A stretch of DNA of 64,000 nucleotides from contig DATBSP010000073.1 in NCBI GenBank assembly GCA_036559705.1, positions 14,688 through 78,687 on the forward strand. The letters are read 5' to 3'. Positions within the stretch are counted from its first letter, which is position 1. Each line of letters begins with the position of its first letter. Under the pieces are notes generated by a model that was given only the letters and a program-made list of their open reading frames with translations, made no database searches and was not told the DNA's origin. A program made the translations under genes and the position numbers. The stretch is from Hyphomicrobium_A sp036559705. GTDB taxonomy: Bacteria; Pseudomonadota; Alphaproteobacteria; Rhizobiales; Hyphomicrobiaceae. Positions 54,887-63,400 of the stretch are shown in pieces.

Positions 54887-55629
54887 TCGTGCCCGAGCAA
54901 ATAGCTGAGCCAATCCATCGCGGCCCTCGCGCTGCGGACGGTCGCTCCGGCTGGCTCGACCGGTCGCTCAATCATGATAACCGGAAGGCCGAGGCGCCGC
55001 GCGGCGGCGATTTTTGCGTACGTCGCTGCGCCGCCCGAGTTCTTGGCGACGACGACATCGATGGCCTGCGCTTGCAGAAGTTCGCCCTCCGCCTCGATAT
55101 CGAACGGGCCGCGATGCAGGAGCAGCCGGCAGCGCGGCGGCAGCGCGTTCGGCGCGGGCGGCTCGATACAGCGCACGAGGTAGTCATGCTGCGGGGCGGC
55201 ACGGAACGCTCCCACGTGCTGCCGACCGATGGTGAGGAACACGCGCTGTGCACCCAAGCCAAGCTCGGCAACAGCGGCATCGATGTCCGGCACACGCACC
55301 CAGCGGTCTCCGTCGGTGAGCTTCCATGGGTCACGCCGCAAGACGAGCAAGGGCAGCTCGCGCCGCTGGGCGGCGGCACGAGCGTTGGCGGAGATCCGCG
55401 CGGCAAACGGATGCGTGGCGTCGACGACGGCCCGAATGTGCTCGGCATCCAGCCAGTCTGCCAGGCGTTCGGCGCCCCCGAAGCCGCCTACGCGACAGGG
55501 AATGGGGAACTGCGCGGGAGCCGCTATCCGCCCCGCCAGGGCCAACGTCGGCGAAAAGCGCTGGTCGCCGGCGCTGAGTCGCGCCAGCTCGCTAGCTTCA
55601 GTCGTGCCGCCGAGGATGAGGATGCGCAT
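54853..55629 (-). CDS. cobK: Precorrin-6A reductase CobK
   Basis: A 258-residue NADPH-dependent reductase that reduces precorrin-6A to precorrin-6B. N-terminal MRILILGGTTEASELARLSA; VDATHPFAARISANARAAAQ, RVFLTIGRQHVGAF and VVAKNSGGAATYAKIAAARR are the conserved blocks. It is the only minus-strand gene inside the cobG-cobA series; its start codon overlaps the cobL start by two bases (CATG) and its 3' end overlaps cobJ. It must use its own promoter, inside cobL. Confidence 0.93.
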   Translation of the reverse strand: MRILILGGTTEASELARLSAGDQRFSPTLALAGRIAAPAQFPIPCRVGGFGGAERLADWLDAEHIRAVVDATHPFAARISANARAAAQRRELPLLVLRRDPWKLTDGDRWVRVPDIDAAVAELGLGAQRVFLTIGRQHVGAFRAAPQHDYLVRCIEPPAPNALPPRCRLLLHRGPFDIEAEGELLQAQAIDVVVAKNSGGAATYAKIAAARRLGLPVIMIERPVEPAGATVRSARAAMDWLSYLLGHDHKGVASERGV

Positions 55630-56875
55630 GACTGTCTCTGACACATCGGTTCGCGCGCCAGACAACACGCCGATGCGGTGGCTGTCCATCATCGGCATCG
55701 GCGAGGACGGCGTCCAGGGGCTGTCCCCGATTGCGCGACAGCTTATCGAAGGGGCCGAGCTTGTTGTGGGCGGGGCCCGCCACCTGAAGCTTGCCGGGTC
55801 TCTGGTGCGGGGCGAGCGGCTCACCTGGCCGACCCCAATCGATGCTGCCTATCCGCAGATCCTTATGCGACGCGGACACCAGGTTGCCGTGCTGGCGACC
55901 GGCGACCCATTTCATTTCGGCATCGGCAAGCAATTGGCAGCGATAGTACCCACCAACGAATTCGTCTGCATTCCACAAGTATCTGCATTCGCCCTGGCGG
56001 CGGCGCGCATGGGCTGGGCTTTGCAGGACGTCGCCACTCTCACCCTGCACGGCCGCGCCCTGGAAAGCATCATCCGCCACCTGCAGCCCGGGGCGCGCAT
56101 CCTGGCGCTCTCCTGGGACGGATCGACCCCGCAGAAACTCGCCGGCCTTCTCACCTCGCGTGGTCTCGGCGCCTCGCAACTTACAGTATTTGAGCACATG
56201 GGCGGGCCGCATGAGCGCGTTCGCCGAGCGCCGGCGGCGAGCGGCGTCGGCGATGACATCGATGCGCTCAACACAATCGGGCTGGAGATCGTCGCTGGAC
56301 CCGAAAGTCGCATGATTGCACTCGCTCCGGGGCTCGACGATAGCGTCTATCAGCACGATGGACAGCTGACGAAGCGCGAGATGCGCAGCATCGTTCTCTC
56401 CTCCCTGGCTCCGCGCCGCGGCGAGCTCCTGTGGGATATCGGCTTGGGCTCTGGATCGATTGCCATTGAGTGGCTGTTGCGCGACCCGACGATGCGCGCC
56501 ATCGGCATTGAAGAGCGCGCCGACCGGGCATCAAACGCCGCACACAACGCGGCCGCGTTAGGCTCTCCCGACCTGCAGATCGCGCGCGGAGCTGCGCCTG
56601 ATGCGCTGCACGGGCTCCCCGAGCCCGATGCGATCTTCATCGGCGGCGGATTGACTGACGGAGTTCTCGAAGTTGCGTGGTCTGCCCTGAAGCCCGGGGG
56701 ACGAATTGTCGCCAATGCCGTCACGATCGAGAGCGAGCAAGTATTGCTCGCTGCCTTCCAGCGGTTTGGTGGCGAACTGTTGCGCATCGACATCGCGCGA
56801 GCCGAGCCGGTTGGAAGCTTGCACGGCTGGCGAACGGCGATGCCCGTCGTCCATTGGCGGATCGTGAAATCATGA
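55628..56875 (+). CDS. cobL: Precorrin-6B C5,15-methyltransferase (decarboxylating) CobL
   Basis: A 415-residue bifunctional enzyme giving precorrin-8X. The N-terminal half is a CbiE-type C-5 methylase (SIIGIGEDGVQGLSPIARQL, VVGGARHLKLAG, LATGDPFHFGIGKQLA). The C-terminal half is a CbiT-type C-15 methylase/decarboxylase with SAM loop LLWDIGLGSGSIAIEWLL. ATG 55628 has a GAGGAT-type ribosome-binding site; ATG 55673 is also possible and would avoid the overlap with cobK. Ends in an ATGA overlap with cobE. Confidence 0.94.
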   Translation: MTVSDTSVRAPDNTPMRWLSIIGIGEDGVQGLSPIARQLIEGAELVVGGARHLKLAGSLVRGERLTWPTPIDAAYPQILMRRGHQVAVLATGDPFHFGIGKQLAAIVPTNEFVCIPQVSAFALAAARMGWALQDVATLTLHGRALESIIRHLQPGARILALSWDGSTPQKLAGLLTSRGLGASQLTVFEHMGGPHERVRRAPAASGVGDDIDALNTIGLEIVAGPESRMIALAPGLDDSVYQHDGQLTKREMRSIVLSSLAPRRGELLWDIGLGSGSIAIEWLLRDPTMRAIGIEERADRASNAAHNAAALGSPDLQIARGAAPDALHGLPEPDAIFIGGGLTDGVLEVAWSALKPGGRIVANAVTIESEQVLLAAFQRFGGELLRIDIARAEPVGSLHGWRTAMPVVHWRIVKS

Positions 56876-57255
56876 TGGTGGTGGGCATAGGATGTCGCAA
56901 AGGTGCGGTCGCCGAGGCCATTTCCGCAGCCATTGCAGCTTCGCTCGAACGGTGCGGGATGGAGCCGTCATCGATCGACGCGCTGGCGACGGCTTCGGCT
57001 AAGAGTGACGAGGCTGGTATCGTCGCGACGGCCCGCCTGCTCGGCGTTCCACTCATATGTGTGCCCGAAGACGCGATGAAGCTCGCAGCGAGCCGCGCCG
57101 CAACATCGTCGGCACGAGTAATCGCCCTAAAGGGCGTGCCATCGGTCGCCGAGACGGCTGCCCTCGCAGCAGCGGGCCCATCGTCGCGCCTGCTGGCGCC
57201 GCGGCTGACCACGCCGACCGTCACGTGCGCCATCGCGGTTGGTGAGGCGACATGA
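56872..57255 (+). CDS. cobE: CobE family protein (CbiG C-terminal-like)
   Basis: A 127-residue cytosolic protein matching the C-terminal domain of CbiG, called CobE when alone: VVGIGCRKGAVAEAISAAIA, IDALATASAKSDEAGIVATA, PLICVPEDAMKLAASRAATS and VPSVAETAALAAAGPSSRLL. In the anaerobic route that domain opens the delta-lactone with CbiG; the aerobic role of CobE is not established, perhaps corrin binding or hand-over. Overlaps both cobL and cobM by 4 bp. Confidence 0.9.
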   Translation: MMVVGIGCRKGAVAEAISAAIAASLERCGMEPSSIDALATASAKSDEAGIVATARLLGVPLICVPEDAMKLAASRAATSSARVIALKGVPSVAETAALAAAGPSSRLLAPRLTTPTVTCAIAVGEAT

Positions 57256-58016
57256 CCGTGCATTTCATCGGAGCCGGACCGGGGGCGCCCGATCTCATCA
57301 CTGTGCGCGGCCGCAATCTGATCGCGCAGTGCCCCGTTTGTCTCTACGCCGGTTCGCTGGTGCCAAAGGCCCTGCTCGAGCATTGCCCACCGGGCGTGCG
57401 CGCGATCGATACGGCATCGATGTCGCTCGACGAAATAATTGCCGAGTGTGCGGCAGCGACCGCGCGAGGCGAAGACGTCGCCCGGTTGCATTCGGGAGAC
57501 CTGTCGATCTGGAGTGCCCTCGGGGAGCAATTGCGGCGGCTAGATACCCTGCACATTCCATATACGATCACGCCAGGTGTCGCGGCGTTCGCAGCGGCCG
57601 CGGCAGCGCTCGGTCGGGAGCTGACGCTGCCCGAGGTAGCGCAGTCGGTCGTGTTGACGCGCACACCAGGCCGCGCCTCGGCCATGCCTGAAAGGGAGAC
57701 CCTTCAGGCGTTTGCAGCAACCGGCGCGACGCTGGCGATCCATCTGTCCGCACACGTTCTGCAAGATACCGTGGAGCAGCTTATTCCTTTCTACGGGGCG
57801 GCATGCCCGGCAGCCGTCGTCTACGGTGCCAGCTGGCCGGATGAGCGCATCGTCCTGAGCGAGCTCGGCAATCTGGTTGCCAAGGTCAGCGAGCAGGGAC
57901 CGGTCGAGCGAACCGCGCTCATCCTCGTCGGACCAGCACTCGGCGCTCGCGATTTCAAAGAGAGCGCACTCTACAATGCCGAGTACGTGCGCCGGTTCCG
58001 CGGAAGGCCCGCGTAA
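57252..58016 (+). CDS. cobM: Precorrin-4 C11-methyltransferase CobM
   Basis: A 254-residue SAM-dependent methylase acting on C-11 of precorrin-4 to give precorrin-5. VHFIGAGPGAPDLITVRGRN and LHSGDLSIWSALGEQLRRLD form the SAM site, with TPGVAAFAAAAAALGRELTL and TRTPGRASAMPERETLQAFA distinguishing it from the other methylases. Coupled to cobE by ATGA. cobA starts 48 bp later. Confidence 0.94.
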   Translation: MTVHFIGAGPGAPDLITVRGRNLIAQCPVCLYAGSLVPKALLEHCPPGVRAIDTASMSLDEIIAECAAATARGEDVARLHSGDLSIWSALGEQLRRLDTLHIPYTITPGVAAFAAAAAALGRELTLPEVAQSVVLTRTPGRASAMPERETLQAFAATGATLAIHLSAHVLQDTVEQLIPFYGAACPAAVVYGASWPDERIVLSELGNLVAKVSEQGPVERTALILVGPALGARDFKESALYNAEYVRRFRGRPA

Positions 58017-58064
58017 ACGCTACGACAGGAACTTGCGCGCCATTCGTCTCTTAGGCACTCGATC

Positions 58065-58865
58065 ATGCATCCCTTGCCATCGTCCTTTCTAGCGTTTCCG
58101 GAACTCCTGCCGGGGGAAGTGTGGCTAGTCGGCGCCGGTCCGGGCGATCCGCGCCTCTTGACCCTCATGGCGGTCCACGCCTTGGGCTCCGCCGACGCCG
58201 TCGTGCACGATGACCTGATCGACCGGCGCGTCCTTGCGCTTGCCGCCGAAACCGCCGTGCTCCACTCGGCGGGAAAGCGCGGTGGCAAGCCTTCGCCGCA
58301 TCAGAGGGATATCAACGACCTCATCGGCCAGCTTGCCAAGAACGGCCACAAGGTGGTGCGTCTCAAGGGCGGCGACCCCTTCGTCTTCGGCCGGGGTGGC
58401 GAAGAAGCCCTCTCCCTCGCTCGCGCTGGAATCCCGTTCCGGATTGTTCCGGGGCTGACGTCGGGCTTGTCGGCCGCGGCGCTCGCCGGCATTCCCGCCA
58501 CGACGCGCGAGACCAATCACGCCGTCATTCTGGCAACAGGGCACCGCGCCGTCGACGACGCCTCGAGCCGTGAGTGGGAAGCGATGGCGCGCACGGGACA
58601 GCCCATCATTCTCTACATGGCGATGTCGCACCTAACGGAGATTGCGGCGGCGTTTCTGCGGGGCGGCATGGCGCCCGACACGCCCGTGACGATCATCGCC
58701 TCGGCGACCTTCACCGGCGAACGCATCTTGGAAACGCAGTTGGCGGACGCGGGAGCCGACGCTAAGCGCAACGGAATCGCGCCGCCGGCCGTGGTCGTCG
58801 TCGGGCGCATCGCAGCGTTGCGCGGCAAGTTGCTCACGGCGTTGGTGAGCGAACCAGGGACTTGA
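58065..58865 (+). CDS. cobA: Uroporphyrinogen-III C-methyltransferase CobA
   Basis: A 266-residue SAM-dependent bismethylase making precorrin-2 from uroporphyrinogen III, the entry step to cobalamin and sirohaem. WLVGAGPGDPRLLTLMAVHA, VVHDDLIDRRVLALA, GKRGGKPSPHQRDINDLI and LKGGDPFVFGRGGEEALSLA are the standard motifs. No CysG dehydrogenase domain is fused, so it is the CobA form. Last gene of the series; cobB, expected near by in many genomes, is not found downstream. Confidence 0.94.
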   Translation: MHPLPSSFLAFPELLPGEVWLVGAGPGDPRLLTLMAVHALGSADAVVHDDLIDRRVLALAAETAVLHSAGKRGGKPSPHQRDINDLIGQLAKNGHKVVRLKGGDPFVFGRGGEEALSLARAGIPFRIVPGLTSGLSAAALAGIPATTRETNHAVILATGHRAVDDASSREWEAMARTGQPIILYMAMSHLTEIAAAFLRGGMAPDTPVTIIASATFTGERILETQLADAGADAKRNGIAPPAVVVVGRIAALRGKLLTALVSEPGT

Positions 58866-58999
58866 CGACCACGCGGCCCCGCAATGATGTCCGGTGTTGA
58901 GGGAACTCCGATCGTGGATTGCGGCGCCGAGAACGGCGGGCCGTAACCCAAAACTGACTTGTCGTTCATTCGACGGCAACCCGCGGGTTAGCCGCGTGT

Positions 59000-60028
59000 C
59001 TAGGCGGCGGCGCTACGCAGCACGTCGGCCAGGAGACTGGCGGCTACGTCCGAGTTTTTGTCCTCCGTCTGGTTGAAGACGTAGGCCGCGGCACTTCCCT
59101 CACCGAGCAGTGGGTTCTTGGCCAGTGCAGCGATGTCCTTTTGTTTCAATCCGCGTTCTTGCAGCATCTGGCCGAATGGCGTCGCGCTCATGCGTATAAG
59201 CGCTTTGCCGCCATGGTCGGAGAAGAAGCGGCAGTATTCCAACATGCCCTCGAAGGGCCCGGCAGAGCAGTGCACGCCGTTGGTCGCCGTCGTGACCTCG
59301 GCGAGACCGAGGTCACGGCTCTTTTCCCGCAACGTGCGTCGAATCGAGCCCTCGATGGCGCGGGCGGGATCGGTGGCGCCCGTCATGTCGTGACGGAGTG
59401 CCTGCCAGTCGGTGTCCGACCAGCATTCGAACACCACCAGCGTTTGGCCCGGACGCGTATAGTGGAGGAGCTGCTGCGGGTGAAAAGCATTGAGAACCAC
59501 GACGCGCTCGCCCTGCACGTTGAGCACGCTGTAATACTTGCCGCTTGCGAGCTTCTTGCTGCCGAGCGTGTCGGCGATGATGTTGAGCGCGAACGCCGAG
59601 ACGTCCTGATAGCGCTCTAGGAACTGATGACCGCCTAGGATGCTCTGAATGCCCGGGCACTCCGCCTCGAGCTTCTGGCGCGTAGTCGGGGAGAGTGCGG
59701 AGCGACCTAAGCGGGAGGCTCGATTGATCACGCCGTAGTGCTCTTCCATGATCTTGTGGCGTGCCAGGTAGGGACCGTTGAGAACGCGGATGGCGCCCGT
59801 CTCAACGCCGTGTCTGCGGAGTGACGCGCTGATCAGGTCGAAGATCGGACCGAGCTTTGCCCCCTCGCGGACGGCTAACAGCTCGGGCTTCATGAACAGG
59901 ACGAAGTGATTGCGCTTGTCGGGCTCGCGCTCCCCAAGAGGCACCAGCCATTCCTGGGCGGGGCGTTCGGCCGCGCCAAGCTCGGTCACAGCCCGAACGA
60001 TCTCGCGCTTAAGTCGGTCTTTGTTCAT
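59000..60028 (-). CDS. Nucleoside-diphosphate-kinase-like protein with large insertion
   Basis: A 342-residue cytosolic protein that looks like an NDK interrupted in the middle. Residues 42-100 resemble the NDK start (FVLFMKPELLAV, with the Lys-Pro of KPD, and HKIMEEHYGVI near AEEHY). After ~95 inserted residues the NDK end appears: LVVFECWSDTDWQALRHDMT, GATDP (217-221), GSIRRTL like GTIRADF, and NGVHCSAGPFEGMLEYCRFF with the putative catalytic His 253 as in NAVHGSDSP. So a phosphotransferase centre may be kept. Normal NDKs are ~140 residues. It overlaps the kinase-like gene by 20 bp. Substrate unknown. Confidence 0.65.
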   Translation of the reverse strand: MNKDRLKREIVRAVTELGAAERPAQEWLVPLGEREPDKRNHFVLFMKPELLAVREGAKLGPIFDLISASLRRHGVETGAIRVLNGPYLARHKIMEEHYGVINRASRLGRSALSPTTRQKLEAECPGIQSILGGHQFLERYQDVSAFALNIIADTLGSKKLASGKYYSVLNVQGERVVVLNAFHPQQLLHYTRPGQTLVVFECWSDTDWQALRHDMTGATDPARAIEGSIRRTLREKSRDLGLAEVTTATNGVHCSAGPFEGMLEYCRFFSDHGGKALIRMSATPFGQMLQERGLKQKDIAALAKNPLLGEGSAAAYVFNQTEDKNSDVAASLLADVLRSAAA

Positions 60029-60704
60029 CCCTCGCCTCGCCGTCTAAATGAAAGGCATACACCGCTTCGGCCCGGGTCGGATCAATGACCTGATTGCCGA
60101 TGCTGGTGAGCCAATGCTTGGCCTCGGACAATAGACCTTTGCCGCGCCGCCGCTTGACGCCGGGCGGACCGAGGTCCTGGCCGAAGTCGACGATATAGAC
60201 GCTCTCTCCATCAGTTCGAAGGCGGTTGAATGCTGAAAGGGGTGAAAAGCCGAGCCGGTCCATCACCGCCGCCAAGGCAAACACCTGATCAGTTAATTCC
60301 CTGCTATTGCCGGGCTGGCGACGCAGCCAGGGAGCAAGCTTCTCCCCTACATATTGCTCCACCAGCAGCGCGCGGCCGAAAAAATAGAACTTTGGCGTGC
60401 AAACGCCCCCGGCCGCCAGCAGGCGGCGGCGACACACCCATTCCTCAGCCAGTTCGTTCAATGTCCGTGCGGTCGAAAAGGCGGTTACAGCCTTTAACAA
60501 CACATCGTGCTCTTGCGCCTCGCCTATGACCTTGAATCGATAGAGATAGGTTTCCGCCCCGCCCCGCCGCCAGGAGTGCGTCTCCTCGAGTCGTGGCGGA
60601 TGGTCGGGATCCGAGGCCAGCCCGAGACGCCAAAGGGCTTCCCCCGTGGTGCGCGCGTCGACGAGCCCACGCAGTTCTTTCTCAAGGGTCCACGAGACGG
60701 CCAT
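60009..60704 (-). CDS. Kinase-fold (aminoglycoside/choline-kinase-like) protein, possibly catalytically impaired
   Basis: A 231-residue protein with an N-lobe Lys in HDVLLKAVTAF (Lys 71), a Glu-rich helix LNELAEEWVCRRRLLAAGGV, hinge ALLVEQYVGEKLAPWL, and a DFG in SVYIVDFGQDLG (173-175). In the catalytic loop where HGDxxxxN is expected I read FSPLSAFN: the Asn is kept but the His and catalytic Asp are replaced (Phe and Pro). It may be a pseudokinase or use another base. The gene is translated just before the NDK-like gene and overlaps it by 20 bp, suggesting a joint function. Confidence 0.55.
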   Translation of the reverse strand: MAVSWTLEKELRGLVDARTTGEALWRLGLASDPDHPPRLEETHSWRRGGAETYLYRFKVIGEAQEHDVLLKAVTAFSTARTLNELAEEWVCRRRLLAAGGVCTPKFYFFGRALLVEQYVGEKLAPWLRRQPGNSRELTDQVFALAAVMDRLGFSPLSAFNRLRTDGESVYIVDFGQDLGPPGVKRRRGKGLLSEAKHWLTSIGNQVIDPTRAEAVYAFHLDGEARDEQRPT

Positions 60705-60928
60705 CGCACCATCGAAGGAAGAGCACCCCGCGTCTCCCCTTTATGGCGTGTAGCCTAGCGCGTCGCAATGCTCCAAACGGTGCCGGCGGACAACACGACG
60801 CGCCAACGCCCGCTCCTGGCTCGAAGCTGACTTGCCATTCGTCGCACGACCAGTTCCGCTCGCGCCCCCCGAGCGAACATTGTCGACTTCTCGCACCTGC
60901 CATCCGAGGCGGCCGCATGGCATCAACG

Positions 60929-63400
60929 CTATTCAGTTGGGATTTTCGTCTTCATGCTTGGCGTGATCGCGCCATTCACGTGATACTTGTGGCACAGCAG
61001 ACAGTCTTGGCGCGCCATAGTGCTGGTGTGGCAGGTCTGGCAGAGATCCTTTTTCACCGCACCGAAATTGGAAGCGAAGTTTTGCGGATTGCCCTGCACG
61101 TAGCTCTTCAGATAAGGGCGGCCCTTTTCAAGGTTATGGCAGGTCAGACAACCGCGGTTCTCCAGGATGCCGAAATGCGGCTCATGGATGAAATTAGTGA
61201 AGCGTCCCTGTTTGCTCTCGACCGAGGGCGGGGAGAAATTGACGACCCGCCCCTTGCCCTGGATATCGTCGACGCTGTGGCATTTCGTGCAAGACCCCTG
61301 AGCGTCCTTGCTCGTGAGAAAATCGAAGACCGCCCCCGCCGGGCTCTTATCACCTCTCGGCGCTTGGGGACCGGTCAGAAAGAGCCAAGAGTAGACGAAT
61401 TTGTCCTTGTGGCCCGTCGGACGGTAGAAAATTGCGTAGTCCTGCCGGTACCAGCCGCCATATTCAGCCCAGCTCTCCGGATCCACGTCGCTTGCGATGC
61501 TGATCACTGGCGTCGCAGTTGTTCGAAGTCCAGCCGGCTCCGCCGGGGCATCGGCTGGCGCATTGGCGTCCGTCCCCTTGGGAGCGGCATCCGAAGAAGC
61601 GCCACTTGCAGGTTGGGCTGATTTCTCAGCGTCCTTATCATGAGCTTTTATTGCGCGGAGCTCTTCTTCCGTAGGAAAGAGCAGGTCATCTTTTTGGTCC
61701 GCCCCCTTGGCTTGAGGTGGATCGTTGGCGGAGAGCGTCTTCTTGCTGTCATCTGGCTTGGCGACTGGTTCGGGCTCCGCTGCCGGCCCGGCGTCCTTAG
61801 CACCTGCTCTCATCGCTCCGGGCAGTTCGCCGGCGGAGGGAGTTTCCTTCTTCCCATCTGGCTTCGTCTCCGCGGTATCGGATTTTTCTGCCGCTCCTTG
61901 AGGCTGGGCTGCTTCAGCATTATCTCCCGCTCCCTTAAACATCAGACACTCACCAAGAACGCGCACTATGCAAGGTGCCGGGTCGCGTTTGGGTATGCTG
62001 GCTGGCTCGCTACCCGCCGCCTGAGGGGTAGGCGTCGGGAGTTCCTGACGCGCATCCTCACGTGCCGGCTCCGCGGGAGGCGCCGATATGGCCGACGTCG
62101 GTTCCGTAGTTTTTGTGGTCCAGCCGCTTTGCTTCTGATCACTCGCGACCGAGTGATTGGCCATTTCAGTGGCGAGATTGGGTAGCCACTGCTGTTGCGC
62201 ACTGATGACGACATCGCGCGGGATGCTCGCAGTCAGAGCGGCAACGAGATCCGCACTCGGCTTCGCCCCGCCGCCAATATTGAAGTCGCCCAGCACGTCC
62301 GACGCTTTGCCCTTGATCAGCGCATGCAACAGTCCCTTGATCTCCCAGACAAGGCTAGTCACCGCATTAATCTGCTCGTCACTTGCACCGGTCAGATCCT
62401 GCAAGTTCAAGCGCTCCAGGGTCTTGATCAGAGCACGGCCCCGCTCATTCCGGCTGATCATCACCTGCATGAACGGTGTGAGCGCAGCGTCGGACGCGTC
62501 CGGCCATTCGCCGATCGAGGCGTTCTTCTTCTTCAGCGTTTGCAGATCCAGGCCGGGTAGGCTCAGGAACGCAATGCCTTTGGGCCCGCTGACCCGCTCC
62601 TTGCCGACAATCTGGTTGAGATGGCAGGCAGTGCAAGTCTGCTCGAACGACGCCACGGCCATGACTCGCTTGTCCTGGCTGCTGTTGTGACAGGTCGAGC
62701 AGGTAGCCGGGATGCGCCGTGCCGAATCCTTCTTCGCCACTTCCGGGTAGTGTTTGCCGAAATGGCCGGCATGGTCGTAGATGATCCGTGTGCGCCTCTT
62801 AAACGGATAGTTCTCGAATTTCGGGTGATGGCCGTCGAAGCTGTCGAACTTCACCACGTGGCAGGAGCGGCATTGCTCGTTGGAGATCTTGTTCAGATTG
62901 AAATTGACGCCCTGATGCTCCTGGTGGCAGGTCGCGCAATAGAGGCCGCGTGCGACCACGTCATGCGTCGGGAAGGCGGTGCTCTGGGCGCGGGCCGATT
63001 GCGGCGCAGGCGTCTCCGCAATGATTTTCGTCAGCCGCTTGGTGCTCTGCTTCAGCACCTCGACCGTAGCGCCGTGCGCGTTGAAGGCCGTGTCCGGCAT
63101 CTTGTGGCAGGTGAGACAGGCCTTGCTGTCGGCAAGCGGATCGCCGGCGACGAGGCCGTGAACCCAGCTCAACTTGCCGTTGCCGCTCTTGGTGTGGCAC
63201 GCGCTGCATTTCTCGATCCCGCCATGAGCGCTCGCCAGCAGCCCCGGCATCAGGAACTGCGTGCCCTTGGAGAGAAAGAACGCAGCGCCCACGCAGACGA
63301 CGGTCACGAGCGCGAGCAGCACCGCCAGACGGTCGCGCCGGGCGGCGGGTTTCTCGGTCTTCGGCGGCAGATCCGATCTAGTCGGTCCCGGCCGCCACAT
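60929..63400 (-). CDS. Membrane-anchored ten-haem cytochrome c
   Basis: An 823-residue protein with a signal-anchor helix at about residues 26-46 (LAVLLALVTVVCVGAAFFLS) and a periplasmic body. I count ten CxxCH motifs: six in the first 260 residues (CSACH, CLTCH, CATCH, CRSCH, CSTCH, CTACH) and four near the end (CTKCH, CLTCH, CQTCH, CLLCH), separated by ~440 residues. The middle has a long Ala/Pro/Lys/Glu-rich, probably disordered, stretch. Extra His around the C-terminal haems (HEPHFGI) suit bis-His ligation. Role unknown; the membrane protein upstream may exchange electrons with it. ATG 63400 shares a base with the upstream stop. Confidence 0.85.
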   Translation of the reverse strand: MWRPGPTRSDLPPKTEKPAARRDRLAVLLALVTVVCVGAAFFLSKGTQFLMPGLLASAHGGIEKCSACHTKSGNGKLSWVHGLVAGDPLADSKACLTCHKMPDTAFNAHGATVEVLKQSTKRLTKIIAETPAPQSARAQSTAFPTHDVVARGLYCATCHQEHQGVNFNLNKISNEQCRSCHVVKFDSFDGHHPKFENYPFKRRTRIIYDHAGHFGKHYPEVAKKDSARRIPATCSTCHNSSQDKRVMAVASFEQTCTACHLNQIVGKERVSGPKGIAFLSLPGLDLQTLKKKNASIGEWPDASDAALTPFMQVMISRNERGRALIKTLERLNLQDLTGASDEQINAVTSLVWEIKGLLHALIKGKASDVLGDFNIGGGAKPSADLVAALTASIPRDVVISAQQQWLPNLATEMANHSVASDQKQSGWTTKTTEPTSAISAPPAEPAREDARQELPTPTPQAAGSEPASIPKRDPAPCIVRVLGECLMFKGAGDNAEAAQPQGAAEKSDTAETKPDGKKETPSAGELPGAMRAGAKDAGPAAEPEPVAKPDDSKKTLSANDPPQAKGADQKDDLLFPTEEELRAIKAHDKDAEKSAQPASGASSDAAPKGTDANAPADAPAEPAGLRTTATPVISIASDVDPESWAEYGGWYRQDYAIFYRPTGHKDKFVYSWLFLTGPQAPRGDKSPAGAVFDFLTSKDAQGSCTKCHSVDDIQGKGRVVNFSPPSVESKQGRFTNFIHEPHFGILENRGCLTCHNLEKGRPYLKSYVQGNPQNFASNFGAVKKDLCQTCHTSTMARQDCLLCHKYHVNGAITPSMKTKIPTE

